Assembly (NCBI GenBank): GCA_041484525.1
Contig: JBGPHT010000006.1
Location: 38,231-102,230 of the forward strand
Direction of reading: 5' to 3'
Length of the DNA: 64,000 nucleotides
Source of the DNA: JBGPHT01 sp041484525
Lineage (GTDB): Bacteria > Acidobacteriota > Terriglobia > Bryobacterales > Bryobacteraceae
Numbering within the stretch: position 1 is the stretch's first letter; each line of letters opens with the position of its first letter. Below the pieces are notes generated by a model. That model did not search any database. It was not told where the DNA came from and was given only the letters and a program-made list of their open reading frames with translations. Shown here one piece after another: positions 6,652 to 16,252 of the stretch. Both the position numbers and the translations under genes were made by a program.

Positions 6652-8502
6652 TCACCACGCCAAAGCCAGCGCCGTGGTGCGCGGATCGGCACCGGCGTTG
6701 AGCGTCCCGGTCTCCCAGTCGACCACGATCCCCGCGCTGTCGTTCAACGACCACGGCGGACGCATCGTGACTTTGTGGCCGCGCTTTTGCAGATCCTCCT
6801 TCACGGCCTCCGGAATCCGGCCCTCCATCGACAGGTCTCCCGGATACATCGTGTGCGGGAATGGCGACGCCGGGAAACTGCGTGTGGACCAGCGCGGCGC
6901 CTCGATCGCCTGCTGAATATTCATCCCGAAATCCACGATGTTGAGCAGCGTCTGCAGTGTGCGCATCACCTGGTCGTCGGCGCCCGGGCTGCCGGTGATC
7001 ATGAAGGGCTTGCCGTCCTTCATCACGAGCGTGCCCTGCAGCGTGCTGCGCGGGCGCTTGCCGGGTTCGAGCGCGTTGGCATGGCCGGGTACCAGGGAAT
7101 AATAATCGCCGCGGCAGTTGAGCACGAAACCCAGATCGCCCATCGCGATCTTGGCGCCGAACACGCTGTGATTACTGGGCGTGAACGAGATCATGTTGCG
7201 GTCATGATCCACCACCGCGATGTAGCTGGTGTCGCCTTCATGATCCGCGTTGCCGCGCGTGGTCACGTCCTGCGGCCGCGTGGTGGAATCATACTCCGAT
7301 CCCGCATAAGCCGCCACGTTGCCCGGTCGAAAATCCAGCGCCGCTTTGGCCGGATCGATCAGCTTGCGCCGCTCCGCCGCGTACTCCTTCGAAAGCAGGC
7401 CCTGGTAGGGAATCTTGATGAAGTCCATATCTCCCAGGTACGTGTCGCGGTCGGCCATCGCCAGCTTCACGGCCTCAGCCGAAGTGTGGATATATTCGGC
7501 CGAGTTCAGTCCCATTTTCTTGAGGTCGTAGCCTTCCAGGATGTTGAGCGCGAACAACTCGGCAGGCCCCTGGCTGGCGGACGCGTTCTTGTAGACCGTG
7601 TAGCCGCGATAGGTCGTCGAGACCGGCTCCTCGACTTTGGCCGTATAGGTCGCGAAATCCTCATAGCGGAACAGGCCGCCGTTTTCTTCTGAAAACTTCG
7701 CCATCTCGCGCGCGATGTCACCTTTATAGAAGCGGTCGCGCGCGGCTTTCAACGCCGCTTGACGGCCCCGCGGCGCGGCTTGCTTTTCCGCCTCGACCAG
7801 GCGGCGCATGGTGCGCGCCAGTTGCGGATTCTTCCAGACCTCGCCATCCTTCCACCGTTTGCCGTCGGGAGCGTAGGTGGCCATGCTGGTGGGGTACTTC
7901 TGAAGTGCCGCCGAATTCAGCATGCGCCCCATGGGCACGCCGCGTTCCGCCAGCTCGATGGCGGGAGCGAGCACTTCGGCAAAACTCCTGGTGCCCCAGC
8001 GCGAGAGCAGAAGATACCAGGCGTCTACGGCTCCCGGAACAGTGGCCGACAGCAGCGTGTCGTTGACCGGAATCTTGCCGTTCTGGTTGGTCTTGTACCA
8101 CTCGATGGTGGCGAGCTGCGGCGACGTGCCCTCGGCATTGATCGACCAGACCTTCTTCGCCTTGGCGTCGTAGACCAGCAGCACGGCGTCGCTGCCCATG
8201 CCGTTCATGTTGGGCTGCGTCAACCCCAGCACGGCCTGTCCCGCGACGATAGCGTCGAAGGCGTTCCCGCCCGCGCGCAGCATGCGTTCGGCCGTCATGG
8301 TGGCCTGCGGCGTCATGGAGGCGGCGGCGTATTCGGTGCCCCGCGCCAGAGTCTTCATGGTGGGGTTGGACTGCCGCGGCTGCGCCTCCCCATCGCCCGA
8401 ATCGGCGGCCGCGTTTTCCGCGCGCCGCGGCCGCTGCTGGGTCTGCGAATGGAGAGCGATCCCTGCCGTCAGGGTAAGTGCGATGGCTAGCTTTCGGTGC
8501 AT
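6652..8502 (-). CDS. ggt: Gamma-glutamyltransferase (glutathione hydrolase), exported
   Basis: 616 residues of an N-terminal nucleophile hydrolase. A signal peptide is visible (MHRKLAIALTLTAGIALHSQ). The large-subunit core has GGNAFDAIVAGQAVLGLTQP (about 78-97) and NMNGMGSDAVLLVYD. The autoprocessing and nucleophile threonine sits at about residue 425 in HEGDTSYIAVVD, after which the small subunit would begin, with NHSVFGAKIAMGDLGFVLNC and GSPGADDQVMRTLQTLLNI as the typical substrate-binding loops. GGTs transfer or hydrolyse the gamma-glutamyl group of glutathione and related peptides in the periplasm. The start follows GAGGGGG. It is a single-gene unit, with the broken SBBP gene upstream and hicAB downstream. 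Confidence 0.93.
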   Translation of the reverse strand: MHRKLAIALTLTAGIALHSQTQQRPRRAENAAADSGDGEAQPRQSNPTMKTLARGTEYAAASMTPQATMTAERMLRAGGNAFDAIVAGQAVLGLTQPNMNGMGSDAVLLVYDAKAKKVWSINAEGTSPQLATIEWYKTNQNGKIPVNDTLLSATVPGAVDAWYLLLSRWGTRSFAEVLAPAIELAERGVPMGRMLNSAALQKYPTSMATYAPDGKRWKDGEVWKNPQLARTMRRLVEAEKQAAPRGRQAALKAARDRFYKGDIAREMAKFSEENGGLFRYEDFATYTAKVEEPVSTTYRGYTVYKNASASQGPAELFALNILEGYDLKKMGLNSAEYIHTSAEAVKLAMADRDTYLGDMDFIKIPYQGLLSKEYAAERRKLIDPAKAALDFRPGNVAAYAGSEYDSTTRPQDVTTRGNADHEGDTSYIAVVDHDRNMISFTPSNHSVFGAKIAMGDLGFVLNCRGDYYSLVPGHANALEPGKRPRSTLQGTLVMKDGKPFMITGSPGADDQVMRTLQTLLNIVDFGMNIQQAIEAPRWSTRSFPASPFPHTMYPGDLSMEGRIPEAVKEDLQKRGHKVTMRPPWSLNDSAGIVVDWETGTLNAGADPRTTALALAW

Positions 8503-8556
8503 CGAGCCCCCTCTGGAAGGTTAGTATCGCAAAATGTGCAGGCGCGCGGAACCCCT

Positions 8557-10789
8557 TCACCGAACTGCCATCGTCACAGTTGCCGGACTCGTGCAGCTAC
8601 CCACACGCAAGATCAGCGACTGCTGACCCGGTGCAACCGCCTCCGGTACCTTCACATTCAATTGGAAGATCCCGGCTGCTGCTTCGGGCGCCGCGCCGTA
8701 GTAGAGCACTTCGGCATTGACGCCGCCAATCTGCAGCGTAACCGGCAAAACCGGTTTGGGGTAAACGCCGAATGCCGGTTTCCCATCCACACCGGCGGGG
8801 TCGGTCTGTCCCTCGCCGGTGGCGTAGAAGGTGACGATCGAACCTTTATCCGCCGGATTGTCCTTCGAGTTGTAAGTGCCGTTCTCATTCGCGATGGCCG
8901 CCTGTCCCTTGCCGCTCGAGTCGGCGGTGAAGACAGCCGGAGCGCAGGCCGCGACCGGCAGCGTCAGCGGGTTCGACTTCAGCCCCTTGTATTCCGCCTG
9001 CAACACCGTGGAAGGCTTCGAACCTACCGCGTACGGCACCATTGCACTCACCTGTACGGCTGACACGTAGATGAGCGGGGCCGCCACTCCATCGAACAGA
9101 ACGCGGGTTTCCGCCAGCACCTTCGCGAGGACACCATCCGGCCCGACGCTCAGATTCGTCAACCCCGACCAAAGTTGACTGCAGCGCTCCGTTGGTAAGG
9201 GGAAAGTTCGACGAATAAGTATATCCGCCCACGTAAGCATTGCCCGCGCTATCTACGGCAATGGCATCGATGCTGTCATCGTCGGTGCCTCCAAGGAATG
9301 TGGAGTAGGTCAGGTGCGAACCTTGGGCGTCCAGCTTGAAAACGAAGCCGTCGTCCTTGTCTACGCTGCCTCCGCGGAAGGTAGTCTGCAGTGCTCCCGT
9401 AGTAGTTGGAAAATCGCTCGAACTTGTATAGCCGCAAACGTAAGCGGAACCGGAAGAATCGACGGCGATGGCATGCGGAACATCCGCCATGCTCCCGCCT
9501 ACATAAGTGGAATACACAAACTGTCCGCTTTGTGTATCCACCTTCGAAACGAAGGCAGCCAGCGACCGGTTCCCCTTCTGATACGCGTTCACCGTGGTGG
9601 GAAAGTTCGTCGAGGCCGTGGTGCCAGTCAGGTAAACGAACCCGGCTCGGTCCACCGTGAAGGCCTGGAGCAGTTCGTCATCATTGCCGCCGATGTAGCT
9701 GGAATACACAAGCTTCGACCCTGTGGGATCGAGTTTCGTCAAGTATCCATCCGAGCCGACAAAGAAGCCGCCGCGATTGAATTTTTGCAGCGTATTGTCG
9801 CTGGTCGGAAAGTTACTGGAAGAGGTGTATCCCGCCACAATGATATTCCCTTGCGGATCGAGGGCCAGTCCCGCGACGCTCTCCCCATCATTGCCTCCCA
9901 GGTAAGTGGTGAATGCGAGATTCCCCTTGGCTTCCAGCTTGGAGATGAACACGTCCTGGACGCCGTTGAATGACGTCTGCAGCGCGCCGGTCGATGCCGG
10001 CAAGTCGGCCGAGAAGGTTGTGCCGGAGACAAACACGTTTCCCGCAGCATCCACTGCTATGCCGCGACCGGCATCGCTCTTGCTGCCGCCGAGGTATGTG
10101 GCGTAGGTTACTACTGGGTCGATCGTCAGGGGCCGGGTCTGGTCATACGCGCCGATTTCGAATCCAACCTCGCGGCGGCTGCGGATTCGATAGCGGCCGT
10201 CCACCTCGCGGCGCGTGCCGGCGAACTCCTGGTAGATGACCGGTCTGTGGTGACGAATTTCTCCGGCCGCCGTTTCCAGCACGAGATCGCCGTTCGATTC
10301 GATGCGCAGCCGCGACATTCCCGAGTAAGTCATGCGGATGGCCCGCGGATCCGATCCGGCCGCCACGCGGAAGTCATACTCCAGCATTCCTTCACGCTCG
10401 TAATAAATAACATCGATTCCTGAATAGACTCCTCGATAGCCTACGCGGCTATAGGAAGAGACACCGGTTCTCCATTGCGACGGCGCACTTCCCACGAGGT
10501 AGTTCATCTTGGCGGCCAGAAGGTCGCTGACAATCGGAGTTGCAGCCGGGGCCGAACCGCGGAGCCGCATGCGAATCGTGGCTGAAGCGTTTCGGCCCCC
10601 GCCAATCGTCAAGTCAGTGCCCGGGAGATCCACCACCAGTAGGCGTCCGCTACCTTGAGACTGAAAGCGGGTAGGTGACGCTTCGGTAGGTTCAAAATGC
10701 AACGGTAGACGGCTAAGTTGCCCTTGGGAAGCGGCTACAGCTATTGTCTGGAACGTGATGGCGCAGAACAGGAATCCGGAGTGGTTCAT
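8557..10789 (-). pseudogene. Secreted SBBP-repeat beta-propeller protein with Solibacter-type C-terminal domain, broken by an out-of-frame deletion
   Basis: The first frame (ATG 10789, signal-like MNHSGFLFCAITFQTIAVAA) has an N-terminal beta domain, then about six or seven SBBP repeats: YATYLGG, TYLGGNDGESVAGLALDPQG, YSSYIGGNDDE, YSTYVGGSMADVPHAIAVDS, YSTFLGGTDDDS, each ending in GYT/GTT..SNFPTT. It goes out of frame after NGALQSTL near 9170. A second frame continues with SGLTNLSVGPDGVLAKVL, VLFDGVAAPLIYVSAVQVSAMVPY, YATGEGQTDPAGVDGKPA and IGGVNAEVLYYGAAP to the stop at 8557, which is the TIGR03437 domain seen at the ends of Solibacter exported proteins, lacking its first strand. So both sequence and frame are lost at the junction. 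The role of these proteins is unknown, probably extracellular matrix or adhesion. Confidence 0.75.
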
Positions 10790-10813
10790 AGGGGAAATGT
10801 TTTTCAATCGGCA

Positions 10814-10843
10814 AATGTACTATTACTGGCGGATTCTTGTCAA
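10814..10843 (-). promoter_or_regulatory. Candidate sigma-70 promoter of the SBBP gene
   Basis: On the minus strand TTGACA (10838-10843) is followed, after 18 bases, by TACATT (10814-10819), about 25 bases before the chosen ATG at 10789. The region is visibly A+T-rich compared with its surroundings. Confidence 0.55.
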
Positions 10844-10898
10844 TAAGAAACTCAGGTAGGCGCCAATAAAAGTCCCCGCATTAAACTTACATCCGGTG

Positions 10899-10929
10899 AA
10901 TAGCGAGCCAAAAACCTTGGCTCGCTATT
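10899..10929 (-). terminator. Strong 13-bp hairpin downstream of mutL
   Basis: AATAGCGAGCCAA (10899-10911) is the exact reverse complement of TTGGCTCGCTATT (10917-10929), with a 5-base loop. It lies 120 bases beyond the mutL stop and upstream of the SBBP promoter, so it can end mutL transcription. There is no U-run after it in either direction, so it may act as a transcript stabiliser rather than an intrinsic terminator. Apart from this hairpin and the promoter, nothing was seen in 10790-11052. Confidence 0.55.
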
Positions 10930-11052
10930 GAGATCATCAGAGCCACCAAGACACGTAGTTATCTCAAATTACTAGAGCCTTCAGGACTAAGTTGGGTATT
11001 GACGGTTCTGAACGGCGTGCTGACTGCGCGACCCGCGTGGCCGGGCTTAGGT

Positions 11053-13053
11053 CTATATCCGGTGGAACGCCTTAAGTATCTCGCGTGTGGAGTAGTGCAT
11101 CGCGATGGGGCGGCCGTGCGGACAGCTCATAGGACAATCCGTCGCAGCCAGGGCGCGTAGCAGCCATTCCATCTTGCTGGCGTCGAGGCGCATATTGATC
11201 TTGATGGCGGCGCGGCAAGCGATCGAAGCGCAGATGCTGCGGCGAAGGTCGTCGAGCGACGCACCGCGCAGTTCGCCTTCGGCGATTTCCAGAATCTCGT
11301 ACAGGATCTTTTCCAGGTCCGCCGCGCCCACAGCCGCGGGCGCCGCCTTCACCGCGATGGTCCGATGGCCGAAGGGCTCGGTTTCAAAGCCGGAAGCGTG
11401 CAGTTCGTCGGCGATGCGGGCGTAGTCAATCTGCTGCTCCGGCGTGAGTTGCACGATCAGCGGCATCAGCAGGCGCTGCATTTCGACGCGGCCTTGCGCC
11501 CGCTGCTTCAAAACTTGCTCGAAAAGAATGCGCTCGTGGGCCACGTGCTGGTCGATGATCCAGAGGCCGTCGCGGCCGGCGGCGATGATAAAGCTCTCGT
11601 GGATCTGGCCGAGCGGGCGCAGATCGGACAGCACCGAGAGCGACATCTCGGGCGGCGGGATGGCGTCGGGCGGAAACTCGCCGTGCATGTCGAGACGCCG
11701 CGAGAGCTTTCCGGAGGGCGCGGGACCCGGCGTGATTTCGAGCGGCGGCGCGCTGAAATCCAGGCGCTGTACCGGGCCTGCCGTGGGACGCAGTGCGAAT
11801 TCCGGCATGGCCGGCAAGGGCGGCGCGGACGCGGCGGCGGCATGCGCATCCGCCTCGACCAGGGAAACTGCCCCGGGCGCTTCGTCCTCCAACATCTGGC
11901 TGAATTCCGAATACGGCAATCGCGCCACGGGCTGGGCTTCCGGAGACGGGCGCGAGGCGGGAGCGAACGAGGGCGCAGGCCGGCTTTCCATCAGCCGCTC
12001 GCGGATAGTGTCGCGCACGAAATCGTGCACGAACGACCCGTGGCGGAAACGGACTTCGGTCTTGGACGGGTGCACATTCACGTCCACCTCCTCCGCATCG
12101 CACTCGAGAAACAGCAGCGCGAACGGATACGCGGAGTGCGGCATCAGGTTGTGATACGCCGAGGAGAGCGCGTGCAGCAGCAGGCGGTCGCGAATCAAAC
12201 GCCCGTTGACGAAGACGAAGATCGAATTGCGATTGCCCTTCTGCACCTGTGGGCGCGAAAAGAAGCCGGTCAAGCGGAATGTGCGGGCAGGCGGCTCGTC
12301 GGGTTCGGAACGGTAGTCGGCAATGGCCTGCGCGGGCGTGACGTTCGGCGGCGGCAGGAACAGATTCTTCTCGCGGAGACCGATCTCCACCAGCTCGTCC
12401 AGCGTCTGGCTGCCGAAAACCTGGTACACCCGTTCCTTCATCGAGCCCACGGGCGTCACGTGCAGCAAAGGGGCGCCACCGCTCGATAGCTCGAAGGTCT
12501 TCGCTGGGTGCGCCAGGCTGTAGTGCGTGACCAGCGAGGCGATGTGCGCCAGTTCGGTCGGCTCGGTACGCAGGAATTTGCGGCGCGCCGGGACATTGTA
12601 GAAGAGATCGCGCACCGTGATGCTGGTGCCGCCGCCGAGCGCCGCCTCGTCGCAGCGGAGCATCTTGCCGCCGGCGATTTCAATGCGGGTGCCCGTGGTC
12701 TCCTCAGGCGACCGGGTCTCGAGCAGCAGGCGCGACACCGAGGCAATCGACGGCAGGGCTTCGCCGCGGAAGCCGAGCGTGGAGATGGAGAGCAGGTCCT
12801 TCACGTCGCGCAGCTTGCTGGTAGCGTGGCGCTCGAAGGCCAGCAGCGCATCGTCGCGCAGCATGCCGCAGCCGTCGTCCACAATGCGGATAAGACGCCG
12901 CCCCCCGGCCTCGACGTCGACGCGCACGCTGGTGGCGCCCGCATCGAGCGAATTTTCGAGCAGTTCCTTGACGACCGACGCCGGCCGTTCCACGACTTCT
13001 CCAGCCGCAATCTTGTTCGCGACCTGGTCGGGGAGAATTCGGATGCGCCCCAT
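11053..13053 (-). CDS. mutL: DNA mismatch repair protein MutL
   Basis: 666 residues from ATG 13053 (MGRIRILPDQVANKIAAGEV); the longer open frame upstream only translates the REPIN hairpin and was rejected. The GHKL ATPase motifs are all present: ELLENSLDAG (catalytic Glu), DDGCGM, RHATSKL and the lid GFRGEALPSIASV. The linker is long and Pro/Ala-rich (about residues 340-450). The C-terminal domain has the endonuclease motif DQHVAHERILFE from about residue 501, so this MutL should nick DNA, as in species without MutH, and it ends with CPHGRP-type zinc/ATP-linked motif. It couples MutS mismatch recognition to strand removal. Transcribed alone, divergent from padR. Confidence 0.96.
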   Translation of the reverse strand: MGRIRILPDQVANKIAAGEVVERPASVVKELLENSLDAGATSVRVDVEAGGRRLIRIVDDGCGMLRDDALLAFERHATSKLRDVKDLLSISTLGFRGEALPSIASVSRLLLETRSPEETTGTRIEIAGGKMLRCDEAALGGGTSITVRDLFYNVPARRKFLRTEPTELAHIASLVTHYSLAHPAKTFELSSGGAPLLHVTPVGSMKERVYQVFGSQTLDELVEIGLREKNLFLPPPNVTPAQAIADYRSEPDEPPARTFRLTGFFSRPQVQKGNRNSIFVFVNGRLIRDRLLLHALSSAYHNLMPHSAYPFALLFLECDAEEVDVNVHPSKTEVRFRHGSFVHDFVRDTIRERLMESRPAPSFAPASRPSPEAQPVARLPYSEFSQMLEDEAPGAVSLVEADAHAAAASAPPLPAMPEFALRPTAGPVQRLDFSAPPLEITPGPAPSGKLSRRLDMHGEFPPDAIPPPEMSLSVLSDLRPLGQIHESFIIAAGRDGLWIIDQHVAHERILFEQVLKQRAQGRVEMQRLLMPLIVQLTPEQQIDYARIADELHASGFETEPFGHRTIAVKAAPAAVGAADLEKILYEILEIAEGELRGASLDDLRRSICASIACRAAIKINMRLDASKMEWLLRALAATDCPMSCPHGRPIAMHYSTREILKAFHRI

Positions 13054-13078
13054 TGGAATCTCAATGTTAACGTACCCC

Positions 13079-13151
13079 GCATTTCGGGGACAGGCTACGA
13101 AACCTTCCGCGCCGCCTCTGCGCGGAATTTCGTTGCCTGTCCCCGAAATGC
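13079..13151. repeat. REPIN-like palindrome between mutL and padR
   Basis: The left arm 13079-13111 (GCATTTCGGGGACAGGC...) and right arm 13121-13151 (...GCCTGTCCCCGAAATGC) are near-perfect inverted copies (about 29 of 31 bases, with a two-base gap), leaving a loop of about nine bases. The tip sequence CTGTCCCCGAAAT occurs again at 13179-13193. Two REP-like units facing each other form a REPIN, a type of non-autonomous element mobilised by RAYT (TnpA-REP) transposases; no such transposase is in this window. It falls in the shared upstream region of two divergent genes and could form a stable RNA or DNA hairpin. Confidence 0.7.
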
Positions 13152-13178
13152 AGATCACGTACAATTTCGAGGTTGTGT

Positions 13179-13193
13179 AGCCTGTCCCCGAAA
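13179..13193 (+). repeat. Solitary half-copy of the REP-like unit
   Basis: AGCCTGTCCCCGAAA matches the right arm of the palindrome at 13135-13149 in the same orientation, 30 bases downstream of it. The three copies in 115 bases suggest a small REP cluster rather than a single hairpin. Confidence 0.6.
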
Positions 13194-13235
13194 CTACGTG
13201 AGCATCCAAAAGAAGTTGGTTCATACTCCTCTTGA

Positions 13236-13580
13236 ATGCCTACAGGAGAACCCAAGACCGATATTCTGCAAGGCACGCTCGACCTGATGGTCCTGCGGAC
13301 GCTCGAAAGCATGGGCCCGCAGCATGGGTTCGGCCTCGCCAAGCGCATCCAACAGATCTCCGGTGGCGCGCTCGACCTCAACCAGGGGACGCTCTACCCC
13401 GCTCTGCTGCGCATGGAACAGCGCGGCTGGATCAAGTCGCACTGGGGAGTCTCGGATGCCAACCGGCGCGCCAAGTTTTACGAAATGACGCGCGCGGGAC
13501 GGAAACAGATTGCGCAGGAGTCGCAAGACTGGGCGCGGACGGTGGCCCTGATGGAGCGATTTCTCCGCCCCGCGGAGTAG
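13236..13580 (+). CDS. PadR-family transcriptional regulator
   Basis: 114 residues with the PadR winged helix-turn-helix: ILQGTLDLMVLRTLESMGPQ (residues 10-29), GFGLAKRIQQ, then the wing DLNQGTLYPALLRMEQRGWI and the dimerisation segment KFYEMTRAGRKQIAQE. This is the short, single-helix C-terminal subtype that in Acidobacteria almost always precedes ADOP permease genes. It probably represses the two permease genes that follow 11 bases later and itself, through an operator in the 13.20-13.24 kb region. PadR signals are usually phenolics or antimicrobial compounds, but the ligand here is unknown. Confidence 0.93.
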   Translation: MPTGEPKTDILQGTLDLMVLRTLESMGPQHGFGLAKRIQQISGGALDLNQGTLYPALLRMEQRGWIKSHWGVSDANRRAKFYEMTRAGRKQIAQESQDWARTVALMERFLRPAE

Positions 13581-13591
13581 CAGGAGAAACC

Positions 13592-16246
13592 ATGCGAACG
13601 CTGTTGCACTGCCTGATGCCGCTGGTTCGCGGACGCCGCGCGGAACGCGAACTGGATCTCGAAGTGGACTTCCACCTCTCGATGCAGGAACAGGAGTTCC
13701 GCCTGCAGGGCATGTCGGCCGAGGCAGCGCGCGCCGCCGCTTTGCGCGAATTCGGCGGTGTCGCCCGGACTAAGGAAACCTACCGCGAGCGGCGCGGCCT
13801 GCCGTGGTTCGAAACCACCGCGCGCGATATCCGCTACGCCTTGCGCGGCCTGGCGCGCAATCGCGGATTCACCGCCGCCGCAGTGCTCTCGCTGGCTCTG
13901 GGAATCGGCGCCAATACCGCCATCTTCTCGCTGTTTCACACGCTGATGATGCGCCGGCTGCCTGTCAAAGACCCGCAGAAGCTCGTGCTCATGTACCGAA
14001 CCGGCGGCTGGGGCCGCGGCTACGCTTCCTATCCTCTCTATCTGGAAATCCAGAAACGTACCGACCTGTTCGACGGCGTACTGGCGCGCGCCGGCGTGGA
14101 CCGCGTCCGCTTCGATGCTGCCGGCGGCGATCGTCTGGAAACCGTCTGGCGCGAATTCGTCACAGGCAATTACTTTGCGGTTCTGGGCATCCGGCCCGCT
14201 CTCGGTCGGCTGTTCACGGACGACGATAATCGCACGCCCGGCGCCCATCCCCTGGCCATCATCAGTTACGATTTTTGGCAGCGGTGCTTCGCGGGCGATC
14301 CGTCGGTTGTGGGCCGCACCGTCAAACTCGACGCCCAGCCGCTCACCGTCATCGGAGTGGCGGCGCCCGGTTTTCACGGCATCGGCGTGGATCGTGCCGC
14401 CGAGTTGTGGGAACCCGCCATGATGAAAGGCGACTCTATCACGCAGCCGGGGGCGAACTGGGCGTGGATCGTGGCGCGGCGCAGGCCGGAGAAGTCTCGC
14501 GCGCAAATCCAGGCCGCCATCGACGTCCTCTACGAGCAGCATCGCAATTCTGTTTGGGGCGTCAATGTGAACGCGGCGTTTCGCAAGATAGTCATGGCGC
14601 AGCGCCTTGAGGTGAAGGATGCCGGCCTTGGCATTTCCCTGCTGCGCGAGCAGTTCGGCGGCGCGCTCGGCGTCCTCATGGCGGCCGTGGTGCTGGTGCT
14701 CCTGGTCGCCTGCGCCAACGTGGCTAATCTGTTGCTGGCCCGCAATGCCGCCCGCGAAAAGGAAATCGCGCTGCGCTTCTCTTTGGGCGCCACACGTTCC
14801 CGCCTGATCCGGCAGGCACTCACGGAGTGCCTGCTCCTGGCCGTGGCCGGTGCGGCGTTCGGCATCGCGTTCGCGCTCCTCGGCGAGAGTGCGATCCTTC
14901 GCTTCTTGCCGGCCGCGTCCGCCAATCCATTCCGGATCTCGCCCAACGCACCCGTCCTCGCGTTCTCGATTGCGATCTCGCTGCTTTCCGCCTTGCTATT
15001 CGGCCTGGCTCCGGCGCTTCGATCCACCGCCGTCGATCCCGCCATCCACTTGCGGCCCGGGAGCACGCGCGTGCGCACCTGGCAGCCCACGATGCGCCGC
15101 CTCCTAGTCGTCACGCAAGTAGCTTTCTCGGTAGTGCTGGTGGCGCTGGCCGGCCTGTTCAGCCGCAGTCTGTCGGAACTGCGCGCCGTAAATTTGGGCT
15201 TCCACAACCAGTCCGTCGTCGTCTTCTCGCTCGATTTTCCTAACGGCTGGAAGCCCGAGGCGCGGCACTCCGCCTACGAACGATTCCTCGATCGCGTCCA
15301 GCACCTTCCCGGAGGGGCGCTGGTCAGCTACGGGTCTCCCGGACCTTTCCGCGGCGGTTCTGCGAGCCGCACCATGCGCGTACCCGGGTCCGCGGTAACC
15401 GCAGAACCCGTGTGGATCAACTTTCAATCGATCGCCCCGCACTTTTTCGAGACTATCGGCAGCCCCGTGCTGGCCGGGCGTGAATTCAATCTCAGCGATA
15501 CCGGCTCGGCCCAAATCGCGCTGGTCAATCAGGCATTCGTGCGCCAGTTTCTCGGAGGAGACCCCAACCCGCTCAATCGCGTAATCAGCTTCGACGATTC
15601 CAAGCCCGTCTCGCACATCGCCGGAATCGTCTCCGATATTCCACACAACGCGCTTCGCGAGAAGCCTGTCCCCACCGTGTACCTGCCGTACTCGAAAGGC
15701 CTGGGCGACGGTCCCGATATTCTACTGCGCACCAACGGCCCGGGCACCGCCGTGCTGCCCGCGTTGCGCCGCGAAGTGTCGCAACTCGGACCGCAAGTAA
15801 CATTCACCGAGCCGAGGACGATTCGACAGCGCATCGACGAAACTATTCTCGAAGACCGCCTGCTGGCCACGCTCGGCGGATTCTTCGGCGCGCTCGCGCT
15901 GCTGCTCGCCGCCATCGGACTCTACGGCGTGGTGGCCTATGGGACCGTGCGGCGGATGGGCGAAATCGGAATCCGCGTGGCGCTGGGAGCGCGGCGCGGC
16001 ACTGTCGTGTGGATGGTGCTGCGCGATGCTTTGTTGCTGGTCGCAGTCGGACTGGCGATCGGTCTGCCGTTCGCGATGGCAGCGGCACGCGCGGTGGGAT
16101 CGATGCTGTTCGGCATCCGGCCTGTCGATCCGGCGGCGTTCCTGCTGACCGGCACCGTGCTTGCGGTCGCGGGCGTAGGGGCCGCGCTGCTGCCGGCCAG
16201 ACGCGCGGCCACAGTGGATCCGGCGCGCGTATTGCGTCACGAGTAA
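13592..16246 (+). CDS. ADOP-type MacB/FtsX ABC transporter permease (copy 1)
   Basis: 884 residues from ATG 13592, which follows AGGAGA; the open frame from 13232 is an out-of-frame reading of padR and was rejected. N-terminal cytoplasmic segment (residues 1-90) has the acidobacterial signature ELDLEVDFHLSMQ, AALREFGGVARTKETYRE, RDIRYALRGLARNRGFTAAAVLSLALGIGANTAIFS. Then come a MacB periplasmic core domain and two FtsX units: helices at about residues 350-480 (LMAAVVLVLLVACANVANLLLARNAAREKEIALR..GATRSRL), and a second set at the C-terminus (GFFGALALLLAAIGLYGVVAYGTVRRMGEIGIRVALGA). The duplicated orphan permease has no ATPase of its own; it is thought to export a peptide, lipid or antimicrobial with an ATPase from elsewhere. 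Confidence 0.93.
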   Translation: MRTLLHCLMPLVRGRRAERELDLEVDFHLSMQEQEFRLQGMSAEAARAAALREFGGVARTKETYRERRGLPWFETTARDIRYALRGLARNRGFTAAAVLSLALGIGANTAIFSLFHTLMMRRLPVKDPQKLVLMYRTGGWGRGYASYPLYLEIQKRTDLFDGVLARAGVDRVRFDAAGGDRLETVWREFVTGNYFAVLGIRPALGRLFTDDDNRTPGAHPLAIISYDFWQRCFAGDPSVVGRTVKLDAQPLTVIGVAAPGFHGIGVDRAAELWEPAMMKGDSITQPGANWAWIVARRRPEKSRAQIQAAIDVLYEQHRNSVWGVNVNAAFRKIVMAQRLEVKDAGLGISLLREQFGGALGVLMAAVVLVLLVACANVANLLLARNAAREKEIALRFSLGATRSRLIRQALTECLLLAVAGAAFGIAFALLGESAILRFLPAASANPFRISPNAPVLAFSIAISLLSALLFGLAPALRSTAVDPAIHLRPGSTRVRTWQPTMRRLLVVTQVAFSVVLVALAGLFSRSLSELRAVNLGFHNQSVVVFSLDFPNGWKPEARHSAYERFLDRVQHLPGGALVSYGSPGPFRGGSASRTMRVPGSAVTAEPVWINFQSIAPHFFETIGSPVLAGREFNLSDTGSAQIALVNQAFVRQFLGGDPNPLNRVISFDDSKPVSHIAGIVSDIPHNALREKPVPTVYLPYSKGLGDGPDILLRTNGPGTAVLPALRREVSQLGPQVTFTEPRTIRQRIDETILEDRLLATLGGFFGALALLLAAIGLYGVVAYGTVRRMGEIGIRVALGARRGTVVWMVLRDALLLVAVGLAIGLPFAMAAARAVGSMLFGIRPVDPAAFLLTGTVLAVAGVGAALLPARRAATVDPARVLRHE

Positions 16247-16252
16247 ATTACC

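Noticed and set aside
13054..13224. 57-codon N-terminal extension of MutL
   Set aside because: It translates the REPIN-like hairpin; the conserved MutL N-terminus starts at 13053.
13232..13591. Long open frame running into the first ADOP permease from 13232
   Set aside because: It is an out-of-frame reading of padR; the permease starts at 13592 after AGGAGA.
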